NCBI GenBank assembly: GCA_030066195.1
Contig: JASJCB010000066.1
Location: 1-45,590 of the forward strand
DNA length: 45,590 bases
Reading direction: 5' to 3'
From: Acidobacteriota bacterium
GTDB lineage: Bacteria; Acidobacteriota; Holophagae; Acanthopleuribacterales; Acanthopleuribacteraceae
Position numbers and translations under genes: made by a program
The notes under the pieces: model-generated
Seen by the model: only the letters and a program-made list of their open reading frames with translations
Told to the model about the DNA's origin: nothing
Databases searched by the model: none
In this document: positions 35,674-45,533 of the stretch, piece after piece
How the letters are laid out: every line of letters begins with the position of its first letter
Numbering within the stretch: the first letter of the stretch is position 1

Positions 35674-35744
35674 GGGTACCCCCTACGCTCCAGGAAGTAC
35701 CCACTTGTCACATGTGGGTACTTCCTGGAGCCGGAGGGGTACCC
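35674..35744. repeat. 71-bp imperfect palindrome, very stable hairpin
   Basis: Left arm GGGTACCCC (35674-35682), four unmatched bases, then 18 bases at 35687-35704 (GCTCCAGGAAGTACCCAC). After a 9-base loop the right arm is the exact inverse: 18 bases at 35714-35731, four unmatched bases, GGGGTACCC (35736-35744). All 27 bases of each arm outside the internal loop pair. Flanking GGATTCTCATGGGTA (near 35621) can pair instead with GGGGTACCCATGGGAATCC (35736-35754). The position between two convergent genes would suit a terminator, but no T-run follows and the size is unusual. Confidence 0.7.
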
Positions 35745-35986
35745 ATGGGAATCCATACTTTAGGTTCCCAGGGGTAGGATGTTGCCGCCTGGATGCAGGT
35801 ATGGTCTTTTTTCGCCTTCGATGTTTGGGTTTTGTCGAGAGTATATATCTTTTTGACTTCGAGTTAAGATGTCCCCGGACGTGAGTTTGGATTTCTCGAT
35901 CCGGAACACGGTGCATCAGGATACGGCCGTCCTTTTTCCGAGGGAAGACTCTGTTGCTTTTTCCAATTAGGAACGTTTACGTCAGG

Positions 35987-38900
35987 TTATGGTATTTCCG
36001 GTTCGGGTAATCTGGTTACATTGCCGATGGCCGGTTCGTTGCCCGTGTTGAAGACGAAGGCAACGCCCGTGATCGATTCCCAGGCACTGACCGCGACCAT
36101 GTAGACGTCCTCGCCGATGTCGCCGATCAGGGTGTTGGCTACCGTGGCGAACGGTCGGTTCGGCGGTAACGCGGCCAGGGTCTCGCTGTCAGTTTTCAGG
36201 AGAGCGCCGTCCTCGCTGTAGAAGTAGAGGATGACATCGCTGGGTTCCGTGCCCGTATTCACCACAACCGGCGCCGAGAACAGGCCGTCGGTCAAGGGTA
36301 GGAATCCGAAGTTGATTGCTCGACCCATGCGCACGTTGGTTTCCTCATCCGTAACCGGGATCGCTACGCCCTGACCGGGAGAGCTGCCCGACGCGGCGGC
36401 CAGGTTATTGGTCACCCAACGTCCGTGAATGCCCGGCGCGTCCGTGGTCAGCCGGATCGCGTAACCCGAGCCTTCGCCCAATTCGGTGAACAGGTTGCCG
36501 GCTCGTTCAAGCAGGAATCCGCCCGCCGGCACCGTGCGCGTGACCATTTCGGACGGGCCGTCCGTACGCGCCGCCGTCAGGTTGACCGTTGCCGCCGAGG
36601 TCCCGGTGTTGTTGACCACCACCAGGCTGTCAAATGCGGTGTTGTTGGAAACCCAGGGATAGAGCAGGTCGCGTGCGGTCGTGTCGTCCGGTTTGAAGGC
36701 CGAGGCGTTGCCGATGGCGGTTTCGTTTTGCGGGTTGAAGACAAACACCACGCCGGTCAAGGGAGCCCCGTCGCTTGAGGCCACCAGGGAGATATCCTCG
36801 GTCACCCCCGGCAGCAGGTCGCTGACCAGGCGCGCGTAGGGCCGTTTGGGTTCCAGCAGCAGGGCGTCCGGCAGGTTGCCCAGCAGCACGCCGTCGCGGC
36901 TGTAGAAACTCAGCGAAACGTTGGCGGGCGCGTCGCCCGTGTTCACCAGCACCGGCGCCGAGATGAGCCCGTTTTCCTGAGGCAGGTAGCCGAAGAGCAG
37001 GTTATCGCCCAGACGCCCGCTGAAGTCCGTGTCGATATTCACGGCCACCCCTTGCGACGGTGATTTGCCCGTGGCCGCCAGCAGGTTGTTGGTGACCCAG
37101 CGTCCGCGCACATCGGCCGAATTCGCGACCATTTCCACCGCGAAACCCGCGCCGTCGCCCAGGGATGGGAACATCTCGGCGGCCTCCATGCGTAAAAAGC
37201 CTTTCGGTTTCAACAGGTAGGGACCGGCCGTTGCCTCCTGGCCGTCTTCTCGTCTGGCTGTCAGGGTAACCTCGGCGCGTTCGTTGCCGTTGTTGTTGAC
37301 CACCACCACCGAGCGGAAGGTGCTGTTGTTGGAGACCCAGGGATAGACATGCCGGTGTTCTTCCGGCAGGAAGTCGCCGCTGCCGTTGATTTCCAGGTTA
37401 TCGATAACCCAACCCCAGGTTGTCTGGAAGTCGGTTGAATGAATGCGGAAACGTAAGGTGATGACATCGCCGGGGTTGAAGGTTTGCAGCAAGTCGATAT
37501 CGTGGCGGACGTAGAGGTCCTTGTTGCCCACGCCGTTGCCGTTTTCCAGCGTGTCCAACCATTTCGAATTGGCGCGGGCGTCGTAACCGGGCGCTACCGG
37601 CAGCCAATTGATGCCGTCGGTTGTTCCCTCGATGACCGCGTAATCGCCGAAGGCTTCCTCGCCGTATACGGAGCCTTCGGCGCCGGGTGCGATAAGGGCG
37701 ATATCCTCATAACTCAGGGTCATCGACTCGGACAGAATGCGGATGGGCACTTCCATCACGGTGATCGAATCGGTATAGGGGTCATAGTCATGGAAGGAAT
37801 GCAGGCCGCCGTTGTCGAACTGGGAATTGATACCCACTCCGAACCAGTCGCCGAAGAAGTCGACGCCGTCCTCGGTCTCGTTGAAATCGTTGCTGTAGGA
37901 AGAAACCGCTTGAGCCGCGTAGGCTTGGAGTTCATGAATCGCTGAGACATAGCGTTCGCCGTCGCGCATGCATTCGATTTGGAAGGTCACTATGCCTTCC
38001 GCCGTAACCGGATAGGAGCGCAACAGGTTTTTGGTGCGGGTGTTGGCGTCCATTTCCTCGACCGGCTCGCCGTTGATCAGGACACGGGTGCTGTCATAGG
38101 TACCGCGCAGGTCGAAATCCACGCTGAAGTTGCCGTTGGGACGCACGGCCGCGTTCCGCAGGCGCGGCGTCAAGGTGACCTGAGGCGGCCGGTAATCGCT
38201 CAGTTCGGGCAGGTCCAGGGTCCAGACGCCGCGACCGTAGGTAGCGACCAGGATCTGTCCTTCGACGATTTTCATCTTGAAGATGGCGGTGTTGGGCAGG
38301 CCGTTATCGGCGATCTCCCAATTCTTACCGCCGTCTTGGGAGACGACAAGGCCGATGTCGGTGCCCACCCAGATGATATTTGGATCGTGCGGCATAACCA
38401 GGGCGCAGAAGGTGGACACGTCCGGGAAGCCGTTGGCGCTGACGCCCTCGGTACCGAAACCGCTCAGGTCCTCCCAACTGAGGCCCTGGTCGGTGGTGCG
38501 CATCAGCTTGGGCAGGCCCGGGGCGGAGAACATCAGGTAGGCGGTTTTGGGATCGGTAGGATGCGTGGCGATGCCGGAGGAATAACGCAAGCCGTCAGGA
38601 AGAGCCGAGGTTTCCAGCTTGTTCCAGGTGGCGCCGGAATCGTCGGAGTTGTAAAAGCCGCCGACCACGACAGCGCGGGAGGTGGCCCAGACCACGCGGG
38701 GGTCGGCAATGGACACGGCCAGGTCGTCAAAGGTGTTGACGCCGCCCCAGCGCGACGGCGTGACCAGGGTCCAGGTCTCGCCGAAGTCGTCGGAGCGGCG
38801 AATGCCGAAGGCGTTCATGGTGAAGATGAGGTCGGGATCGGTGCGGCTGTAGGCGATTTTACTGATGAAGGGACCCAAGACGTTGCTGATGGAGATCAGG

Positions 38901-40699
38901 TCCTTCCAGGTTTTTCCGCCGTCGGTGGAGCGGCGGTAGTAACCGTATTGAGCGGAAGACATCACCAGGTTGGGATCGGTCGCGTGCCAGGCTACCTGGA
39001 AACCGTCGCCGGGAGCGGCAAAGGTCCAGTCGGAGGCATTGTCCGGGTCGGGACCGGAGATCCAGGTGCCGTTGTCCTGCATACCGCCGATGTAGACGTT
39101 CTCGCCGGGTTTCTTGTCCACGTCGTAGAACTGGGTGGTTTGCATATTGGCCATCTGTCGCCAGGTCTGCCCGGAGTCATCGGAAATGCCGATACCGCCG
39201 TCGTTGGCGTCAAGGACCTGGAAGTTGTTGACGCCGCCGCGCGGGATGACCGTCAGGAAGTGGTGATCGGCGTGCACCACGGAGATGCCCTCGGCGTTCT
39301 CCGTCCACCAACCGATGGCCCTGGTGTTACGCCGCTGGTTGTGCGGCGTGAAGTACATGCCGTAGAGGTTGACGCCGCCCACGATGATATAGTTGGGATC
39401 GTCCGGGTGCACGGTGATGGTGTTGTCGAACCAGCCCTGCTGGCCGAAGACGCCGCTTAGCCCGAAAGCATTGAACCAGTTGGGGTCCTCGGTCCCGGCG
39501 TTTTCCCAGATGGTCCAGGAGTCGCCCGCGTTCAATGACATATAGATGTCGCCCGAAGCGCGCGGCCTTTCCACGGAAGCGTAGAGCCGGGTGGGTTCGC
39601 TGGGCGCAATCGCCAGTTCCACGCGCACACTGGCGCCGATGCCGTCGGTAGGTTCATCATAACCCGAGGGTTGGGCGAAAGTGTCGTCGGAGACGCGCCA
39701 GGACTGCCCGCCGTCACGAGAAACCAGGACGCCCATGCGGTTGACGGCGGCGTACATCACATCGGGGTTGCCGGGAGTGACGACGATTTGCTGCACGCTG
39801 TTGTCGGTAGGTTCGCCGAAATGGTCCCATACATCCCAAACCTTGGTCCAGCTGATGCCGCCGTTGGTTGAGCGGTAGATGCCGGAGCGTCGCGGCCCGA
39901 TGTCCTGGCCGTTGTTATCGTATTTGTCGTTACCACAGGCCAGGACGATTTTCTCGTCGCGGGGGTCCACCACGATACGGTTGATGGCGTCGAACAATTG
40001 CCCGTTCGCGGTAGATTCCAGCTGGGTCCAGGTCTCGCCGCCGTCGGTGGATTTGAAGATACCGTCGCCGGGGATGTGTTGATACTCGGAGCCATAGCCC
40101 CGACCGGTTCCCACGTACATGACGCTGGGGTTGGACTCGGCAATTGCGATCGTGGTGGTGGTCATATTGGGCAGATCTTCCATGGTGGGGTACCAGGAGG
40201 CTCCGGCGTTTTTGGTCTTCCACACACCGCCGCCGGTGGAGGCAATCAACCAGGTGTTTTGGGAGGGGTCGGTGGGATCGACCACCACGGCGCGCGTGCG
40301 GCCGCCCACGTTACCGGGTCCGCGTTCCTGCCAGGGCAGCGCTTTACCGCGTTTTCCCTTACGCTTGCGCGCCTTCTGCAGCTGGGTCACGCGGTAACCG
40401 GGCACATATGAGCTCCCGTCCGCGCGCGTGCGAATCTGATTGAGACCTTCCCACAAAGCGCCGGGATTGTCGGCGGTCTTCACGTTGCCGGCAGCCTTGC
40501 GACGCACCTTTTGCAGCTTTTGTCGCAAGCGTGCCGCTTCCGCGGAATCCTCGGGCAGTCGGTCCAGTTGCGCCTGGAGGTGGGCAAGGGTCGCTTGGGG
40601 GCTCAAGGCGGACGGTGTGGGTTGAGAAGACGGTCGATCGGGCGGGGTTAGGAAGGCAAGGCCGCAGAGGGCGAATAACAACGCAGCGGTTCGTAACAA
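35987..40699 (-). CDS. Giant secreted Asp-box (BNR/sortilin-like) propeller protein with duplicated C-terminal module
   Basis: 1,570 residues. Signal peptide (about 1-18, MLRTAALLFALCGLAFL), a coiled-coil-like Gln/Leu-rich region (40-75), then about 800 residues of propeller with at least ten Asp-box motifs S/T-x-D/N-x-G-x-x-W (STDGGETW, STNGGISW, SRDGGQSW, SDDSGQTW, STDGGKTW, SDDFGETW, SDDSGATW, SQDGGKNW). This matches the VPS10/sortilin-like glycosyl-hydrolase-related family; catalysis has not been shown for it. A jelly-roll-like domain (about 930-1110) and two copies of a module of about 220 residues follow, each starting YPWVSNN and ending in an AIGN motif. The start is TTG with GGAG seven bases upstream. 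Confidence 0.88.
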   Translation of the reverse strand: MLRTAALLFALCGLAFLTPPDRPSSQPTPSALSPQATLAHLQAQLDRLPEDSAEAARLRQKLQKVRRKAAGNVKTADNPGALWEGLNQIRTRADGSSYVPGYRVTQLQKARKRKGKRGKALPWQERGPGNVGGRTRAVVVDPTDPSQNTWLIASTGGGVWKTKNAGASWYPTMEDLPNMTTTTIAIAESNPSVMYVGTGRGYGSEYQHIPGDGIFKSTDGGETWTQLESTANGQLFDAINRIVVDPRDEKIVLACGNDKYDNNGQDIGPRRSGIYRSTNGGISWTKVWDVWDHFGEPTDNSVQQIVVTPGNPDVMYAAVNRMGVLVSRDGGQSWRVSDDTFAQPSGYDEPTDGIGASVRVELAIAPSEPTRLYASVERPRASGDIYMSLNAGDSWTIWENAGTEDPNWFNAFGLSGVFGQQGWFDNTITVHPDDPNYIIVGGVNLYGMYFTPHNQRRNTRAIGWWTENAEGISVVHADHHFLTVIPRGGVNNFQVLDANDGGIGISDDSGQTWRQMANMQTTQFYDVDKKPGENVYIGGMQDNGTWISGPDPDNASDWTFAAPGDGFQVAWHATDPNLVMSSAQYGYYRRSTDGGKTWKDLISISNVLGPFISKIAYSRTDPDLIFTMNAFGIRRSDDFGETWTLVTPSRWGGVNTFDDLAVSIADPRVVWATSRAVVVGGFYNSDDSGATWNKLETSALPDGLRYSSGIATHPTDPKTAYLMFSAPGLPKLMRTTDQGLSWEDLSGFGTEGVSANGFPDVSTFCALVMPHDPNIIWVGTDIGLVVSQDGGKNWEIADNGLPNTAIFKMKIVEGQILVATYGRGVWTLDLPELSDYRPPQVTLTPRLRNAAVRPNGNFSVDFDLRGTYDSTRVLINGEPVEEMDANTRTKNLLRSYPVTAEGIVTFQIECMRDGERYVSAIHELQAYAAQAVSSYSNDFNETEDGVDFFGDWFGVGINSQFDNGGLHSFHDYDPYTDSITVMEVPIRILSESMTLSYEDIALIAPGAEGSVYGEEAFGDYAVIEGTTDGINWLPVAPGYDARANSKWLDTLENGNGVGNKDLYVRHDIDLLQTFNPGDVITLRFRIHSTDFQTTWGWVIDNLEINGSGDFLPEEHRHVYPWVSNNSTFRSVVVVNNNGNERAEVTLTARREDGQEATAGPYLLKPKGFLRMEAAEMFPSLGDGAGFAVEMVANSADVRGRWVTNNLLAATGKSPSQGVAVNIDTDFSGRLGDNLLFGYLPQENGLISAPVLVNTGDAPANVSLSFYSRDGVLLGNLPDALLLEPKRPYARLVSDLLPGVTEDISLVASSDGAPLTGVVFVFNPQNETAIGNASAFKPDDTTARDLLYPWVSNNTAFDSLVVVNNTGTSAATVNLTAARTDGPSEMVTRTVPAGGFLLERAGNLFTELGEGSGYAIRLTTDAPGIHGRWVTNNLAAASGSSPGQGVAIPVTDEETNVRMGRAINFGFLPLTDGLFSAPVVVNTGTEPSDVILYFYSEDGALLKTDSETLAALPPNRPFATVANTLIGDIGEDVYMVAVSAWESITGVAFVFNTGNEPAIGNVTRLPEPEIP

Positions 40700-41129
40700 G
40701 GATCAGCTCCAAAAAACCAAAATGGGAATGAAAGAGAAGGAAAGCCCCTCCGGGGGGTCTCATCACCGAATCGTGACATGGAATGTAAGTGTAACAGATC
40801 CGATCATGACCAGGGGGCCCCATCGCTTACAGCAAGGTTCGGGCCGGCAAAAAGCCCCATTGGTAGGTAGCGGGCCTAACTCTATAGTTAACAGTGATAC
40901 AGCTCACAGGACGAAAAAAGCGGCAAACGCGGGGGAAGCGGTTGCTGTCACCAGTCGACGACGCCTGTTGTTGCAAAATGAGGCCGGCGATCGTTGCTCG
41001 GTCGGCCTCATCGACTCCGCCGTAAAACTTCTTCTTGCTTAGGGAGATACAACCAAAATTATTGTGGTTCAAGGAAAACACGGTCCCATTACGTACAATA
41101 AAGGTGTATCATACAGTCAGGAAACAACC
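40700..41129. other. Divergent gap before lhr
   Basis: No gene supported. Contains a CCCC/GGGG mini-hairpin near 40745-40757 in the leader of the propeller gene and the hairpin at 40978-41011. TACAAT near 41094 could be a -10 box for lhr, but no good -35 accompanies it. Confidence 0.4.
40978..41011. repeat. Hairpin with 9-base arms in the lhr upstream gap
   Basis: ATGAGGCCG (40978-40986) and CGGCCTCAT (41003-41011) are perfect complements around 16 bases. On the minus strand TTTTGC follows the stem, resembling a terminator for antisense transcription, though no gene would end here. Confidence 0.45.
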
Positions 41130-44100
41130 ATGGAGGCCGAGGTGATCACCCAAACAGCCTATCGATTTCACCCCGCGGTGTCGCGCTGGTTCGAACGCCG
41201 CTTCGATCATGCCACCACACCCCAAGAACGCGGTTGGCCTCAAATCCAGGCCGGTCGCCACACGCTGATTGCCGCGCCCACCGGTTCCGGTAAAACCCTG
41301 GCCGCATTCCTGGCCTCGTTGGATCGTTTGTTCACCCAAGCCCTGGCCGGGGACCTGGACCGGGAGACCCGGATCCTCTATGTCTCGCCGTTGAAGGCGT
41401 TGAGTAACGATATCCACCGCAACCTGGCCGAACCTCTGAAGGGGATTCGCGCCGAAATGGAAGCCATGGGTTACGGCCAGGTGCATGTGACCACCGCGGT
41501 TCGAACCGGCGACACCACGTCCTCGCAGCGCCAGGCGATTGTGCGCAACCCGCCGCATATTCTGGTCACCACCCCTGAATCCATGTACCTGATGCTGACC
41601 TCCGAGTCCGGTCGTCGTACCCTGGCAGGCGTGGACACCCTGATCGTCGACGAGATTCACGCCCTGGCCGATAACCGACGCGGCGCCCATCTGGCTTTGA
41701 GTATCGAGCGCCTGGAGAACCTGGTGGACGGCCCCCTGCAACGGATCGGCCTGTCGGCCACCCAGCGACCCATGGATACCGTGGCCCGCTTTCTGGTGGG
41801 TAACCGCAACCTGACTCCTGAAGGCAAACCCGACTGCGCCGTGGTGGATGAAGGTCACATGAAGGAACTGGACCTGGCCTTGGAGATGCCCGGCTCGCCC
41901 CTGGAAGCCGTCATGAGCCACGAGGTCTGGGAAGACATCTATCATCGGCTGGCCGAACTGGCGCAGACCCACAAAACCACCCTGATCTTTGCCAACACAC
42001 GCCGCGTCGCCGAACGCGTCACCTACCATCTTGCAACCCTGATGGGCTCCGAACACGTGGCCTCCCACCACGGCAGCTTGTCGCTGGATATCCGCCACGC
42101 CACCGAGGCGCGTCTCAAGAGCGGCGACCTGAAAGTGGTCGTGGCCACCGCCTCGCTGGAACTGGGCATCGATATCGGTTATGTGGATCTGGTTTGCCAG
42201 ATCGGTACGCCGCGCACCATCTCCATGTTCCTGCAACGAGTGGGCCGCTCGGGCCACTATTACGGCGGGGTGCCCAAGGGACGGCTCTTCCCGCTGACCC
42301 GCGATGAACTGGTGGATTGCTGCGCCCTTTTGCGTTGCGTGCATCGCGGCGAGTTGGACAAACTGGTCATCCAAAATGCGCCGCTGGACGTGCTCTCCCA
42401 ACAACTGGTCGCCGAAAGCGCCTGCGATGAGTACGACGTGGATCACCTCTACGGCATGTTCAAAAACGCCTGGCTCTACCGCAACCTGCCGCGCAAGGAC
42501 TTCGACGACCTGGTTCATATGCTGGCCGACGGCTTTACCACCAAAAACGGCCGTACCGGCGCCCTGCTCTACCACGACGGCGTCAACGGCAAGGTCAAGG
42601 GCCGCAAGAGCGCCCGGCTGACCGCGCTCACCAACGGCGGCGCCATCCCCGACAATGCCGACTACCGCGTTGTGATGGAACCCACCGGCATGTTCGTGGG
42701 CACCCTCAACGAGGATTTCGCGGTGGAGAGCATCCCCGGCGATGTCTTCCAACTGGGCAATAACTCGTGGCGCATTGCCAAGATTGAAACCGGGGTGGTG
42801 CGCGTGGAAGACGCCCACGGCCAACCGCCCACCATTCCCTTCTGGTTCGGCGAGGCCCCGTCTCGTAGCGCCGAGTTGTCGCTGGCCGTCTCTCATCTGC
42901 GCGAAGATATCGCCTCCCGCCTGGACAACATCCCGAAGCTGCTCTCATGGCTGACAGAAGAGGAAGGCGTTCTTCCCGCCGCCGCGGAACAACTGGTCGC
43001 CTATCTGCACACGGCCCACAAGGCGCTGGGCGCGTTACCCAGCCAGAACCACCTCATCCTGGAGCGTTTCTTCGACGAGGCCGGCGGCATGCAACTGGTC
43101 ATTCACGCGCCCTTCGGCAGCCGCATCAACCGGGCCTGGGGCCTGGCTTTGCGCAAACGTTTCTGCCGCTCGTTCAACTTCGAACTGCAAGCGGCCGCCA
43201 ACGAGGACGCCATCGTGCTCTCGCTGGGACCCAAACACTCCTTCCCCTTGGACGACGTCTACCGCTTCCTGCACCACGAAACGGCGCGCGATGTCCTGGT
43301 CCAGGCGCTTTTGGACGCGCCCATGTTCCAAACACGTTGGCGTTGGAACGCCGGACGCGCCCTGGCTTTGCGAAGACAAAGCGGCGGGCGCCGCATTCCC
43401 CCGGCCATCCAACGCATGCAGGCCGAGGATCTGATCGCGGTGGTCTTCCCCGACCAGTTGGCCTGCCTGGAAAACATCGCGGGCGACAGGGAGGTGCCCG
43501 ACCATCCCCTGGTGGCGCAAACCATTACTGACTGCCTGGAAGAGGCCATGGACCTGCCGGGCCTGGAGAGCCTGCTGCAACGTATCGAGGGCAACCAATT
43601 GAAGATGAGCGCCCTCGACCTGCCCGAGCCCTCGGTCCTCTGCCACGAAATTCTCAACGCCAAACCCTACGCCTTCCTGGACGACGCGCCCCTGGAAGAA
43701 CGCCGCACCCAGGCGGTCTACCTGCGCCGCACGCTGGATATCGAAACCATCCGCTCGCAAGGGCTGTTGGACCAGGAAGCAGTCGTCACGGTACGCGAAC
43801 AGGCTTGGCCGGCGGCGGAAACGGAAGACGAGGTACACGAGGCATTACTCTTGCTCGCCGCTCTACGTCCCCAACAAGCCGAAGCCCTCGGAAGCTCCTG
43901 GCTAAATGCGATCGCGGAATTGGAGAAAGCGGGACGTGTGGGTCTGCTGAAGCTGCCCGGAGAGCGGGGTCAACTGCTGATTACGGCCGAGCGGCTGCCG
44001 CTGTGGCTGGCCGTTTTCCCCGCTGCAACCGTGAAACCCAAGCTGAAACCGCCCGCCCGAGAGGCCGGCCAGGATTGGGAAGCGGAGAGTGCGAGGATTG

Positions 44101-45533
44101 AATTGTGTCGGGCGCGACTGGAGATATGCGGGCCGACCACCGCCGCACAACTGGCCGGTTGGCTGGGCCTGACCACGGAGGAAGCCGATATCACCCTGCT
44201 GTCGCTGGAAGCGGAGGGCTCGGTGCTGCGCGGTTACTTCGACAAGGAACTGGACCGGGGCGGCGAGAAGAGCGAAACCCAATGGTGTAACCGTCGCCTG
44301 CTGGCGCGTATTCATCATTTAACCATTAAGGGACTGCGCGCCGCCATTCGCCCCGTGGCCGCGGGGGACTATCTGCGTTTCCTCTTCCGTTGGCAACACG
44401 TGGGCGGCGAGCACAAGGTTCGGGAGGAATCGGGTCTGGAAGGCGTGATCGAATTACTGGAAGGTTTCGAGTCCGCCGCGATTTCCTGGGAAGGCGACCT
44501 GCTGCCGGCGCGCGTCAAGAACTACCAAACTATCTGGCTGGACCGACTGTGCCTGACCGGCGCGGTCGGCTGGGGTCGCCTGAACCCGCCCGATAACGCA
44601 CGCGGCGGCGGTCCCATCAAAACTAGTCCGCTGAGCCTGTTCTTCCACGAGAACGCCGATGTCTGGCAGGCGGCGGCAGGCAATGAGCCCAAGCTTTCCG
44701 GTTATGCCCGGTGCGTGCGCGAGGTCTTGGAAGACAAGGGCGCGCTGTTCTTCACCCAACTGAAACAGGAAGCGGGCCTGCTGCATACGCAAATGGAAAT
44801 CGCCCTTGGTGAACTGACCGCACTGGGCATGGTGACGGCCGACAGCTTCACCGGTCTGCGCGCCTTGTTGGTGCCGTCCGACAAACGCCCGACGCCCCGA
44901 CGCGGGAGCATGCGCCGCCGCGCCGATATGGTCCCGGACCTGGTCTCGGCCGGACGCTGGTCGCTGCTGCCCAGGGGGAACGGCGGCCGAACGGAAGAAA
45001 CGGCCGCCCTGGAAGAAGAACTACTGGAATACCGGGCCCGGGTCCTGTTGCGTCGCTGGGGCGTCGTCTTCCGCCGCCTGTTGGAACGCGAGAGCAATCC
45101 ACCGCCCTGGCGGGAACTGCTGCGTGTCTACCGACGCCTGGAAGCGATCGGCGAAATTCGCGGCGGCTACTTCGTAGCGGGCGTGGGCGGCGAACAATAC
45201 GCCCTGCCGGAAGCGGTGGGCGCCCTGCGCAAGGCCCGGGACAAAAACCCGGAAGACTCACTCATCAGCCTGAGCGCCTGCGATCCGCTGAACCTGGCCG
45301 GTATCATCCTGCCGGGCCGCCGCGTTCCGCAAACGCCAAACAACCGGGTCCTGTTCAAAAACGGTGAAGCCATAGCAGCCCTGATCGCGGGCGAGGTAGT
45401 AGACCTTGTCCCGCAACACGGCTATTCAAAACACGAACTGGAGACAGCCCTCCACAACCGGGAAAACCGCGCGACCCGACTGGAAGGCGGCGGCGTAATA
45501 AGAGCAGTTCGACAGAGACTGTCAGCCAAGTAG
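41130..45533 (+). CDS. lhr: Lhr-type ATP-dependent DNA helicase (long form)
   Basis: 1,467 residues, close to long-form Lhr (E. coli about 1,538). A superfamily 2 3'-to-5' helicase implicated in DNA repair. Core motifs: AAPTGSGKT (I), LYVSPLKALSNDI (Ia), TTPESMYLML, VDEIHAL (DEIH, II), GLSATQRP (III), TLIFANTRRVAERV (IV), ATASLELGIDIG (V), QRVGRSGHYYGG (VI). The winged-helix and Lhr-specific domains follow (to about 850), then the long C-terminal extension found in Lhr rather than Lhr-Core. The ATG at 41130 has AGGA seven bases upstream and a typical N-terminus (YRFHPAVSRWFERRF); an in-frame ATG at 41064 lies in the presumed leader. It stands alone, with no adjacent nuclease or phosphoesterase partner in view. 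Confidence 0.95.
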   Translation: MEAEVITQTAYRFHPAVSRWFERRFDHATTPQERGWPQIQAGRHTLIAAPTGSGKTLAAFLASLDRLFTQALAGDLDRETRILYVSPLKALSNDIHRNLAEPLKGIRAEMEAMGYGQVHVTTAVRTGDTTSSQRQAIVRNPPHILVTTPESMYLMLTSESGRRTLAGVDTLIVDEIHALADNRRGAHLALSIERLENLVDGPLQRIGLSATQRPMDTVARFLVGNRNLTPEGKPDCAVVDEGHMKELDLALEMPGSPLEAVMSHEVWEDIYHRLAELAQTHKTTLIFANTRRVAERVTYHLATLMGSEHVASHHGSLSLDIRHATEARLKSGDLKVVVATASLELGIDIGYVDLVCQIGTPRTISMFLQRVGRSGHYYGGVPKGRLFPLTRDELVDCCALLRCVHRGELDKLVIQNAPLDVLSQQLVAESACDEYDVDHLYGMFKNAWLYRNLPRKDFDDLVHMLADGFTTKNGRTGALLYHDGVNGKVKGRKSARLTALTNGGAIPDNADYRVVMEPTGMFVGTLNEDFAVESIPGDVFQLGNNSWRIAKIETGVVRVEDAHGQPPTIPFWFGEAPSRSAELSLAVSHLREDIASRLDNIPKLLSWLTEEEGVLPAAAEQLVAYLHTAHKALGALPSQNHLILERFFDEAGGMQLVIHAPFGSRINRAWGLALRKRFCRSFNFELQAAANEDAIVLSLGPKHSFPLDDVYRFLHHETARDVLVQALLDAPMFQTRWRWNAGRALALRRQSGGRRIPPAIQRMQAEDLIAVVFPDQLACLENIAGDREVPDHPLVAQTITDCLEEAMDLPGLESLLQRIEGNQLKMSALDLPEPSVLCHEILNAKPYAFLDDAPLEERRTQAVYLRRTLDIETIRSQGLLDQEAVVTVREQAWPAAETEDEVHEALLLLAALRPQQAEALGSSWLNAIAELEKAGRVGLLKLPGERGQLLITAERLPLWLAVFPAATVKPKLKPPAREAGQDWEAESARIELCRARLEICGPTTAAQLAGWLGLTTEEADITLLSLEAEGSVLRGYFDKELDRGGEKSETQWCNRRLLARIHHLTIKGLRAAIRPVAAGDYLRFLFRWQHVGGEHKVREESGLEGVIELLEGFESAAISWEGDLLPARVKNYQTIWLDRLCLTGAVGWGRLNPPDNARGGGPIKTSPLSLFFHENADVWQAAAGNEPKLSGYARCVREVLEDKGALFFTQLKQEAGLLHTQMEIALGELTALGMVTADSFTGLRALLVPSDKRPTPRRGSMRRRADMVPDLVSAGRWSLLPRGNGGRTEETAALEEELLEYRARVLLRRWGVVFRRLLERESNPPPWRELLRVYRRLEAIGEIRGGYFVAGVGGEQYALPEAVGALRKARDKNPEDSLISLSACDPLNLAGIILPGRRVPQTPNNRVLFKNGEAIAALIAGEVVDLVPQHGYSKHELETALHNRENRATRLEGGGVIRAVRQRLSAK

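Larger units (their letters stand above)
35352..35986. other. 635-bp gene-free stretch with large palindromes
   Basis: No gene supported between two convergent genes. It contains the 71-bp hairpin at 35674-35744, the smaller palindrome at 35555-35570, crossing repeats GCTACAT (35548-35554)/ATGTAGC (35585-35591) and CCCATG/CATGGG, TTGTCCGGG twice near 35390-35410, and GGTATGGTCTT twice (near 35660 and 35798). Confidence 0.5.

Noticed and set aside
37979..39460. A 493-codon open frame on the plus strand inside the Asp-box gene
   Set aside because: It is an antisense shadow of repetitive high-GC coding sequence; no signal sequence, motif or start site supports it.
41109..42896. A 595-codon minus-strand frame inside lhr
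   Set aside because: The plus-strand frame contains all helicase motifs in order; the opposite frame is a shadow rich in Gly, His and Gln without any domain.
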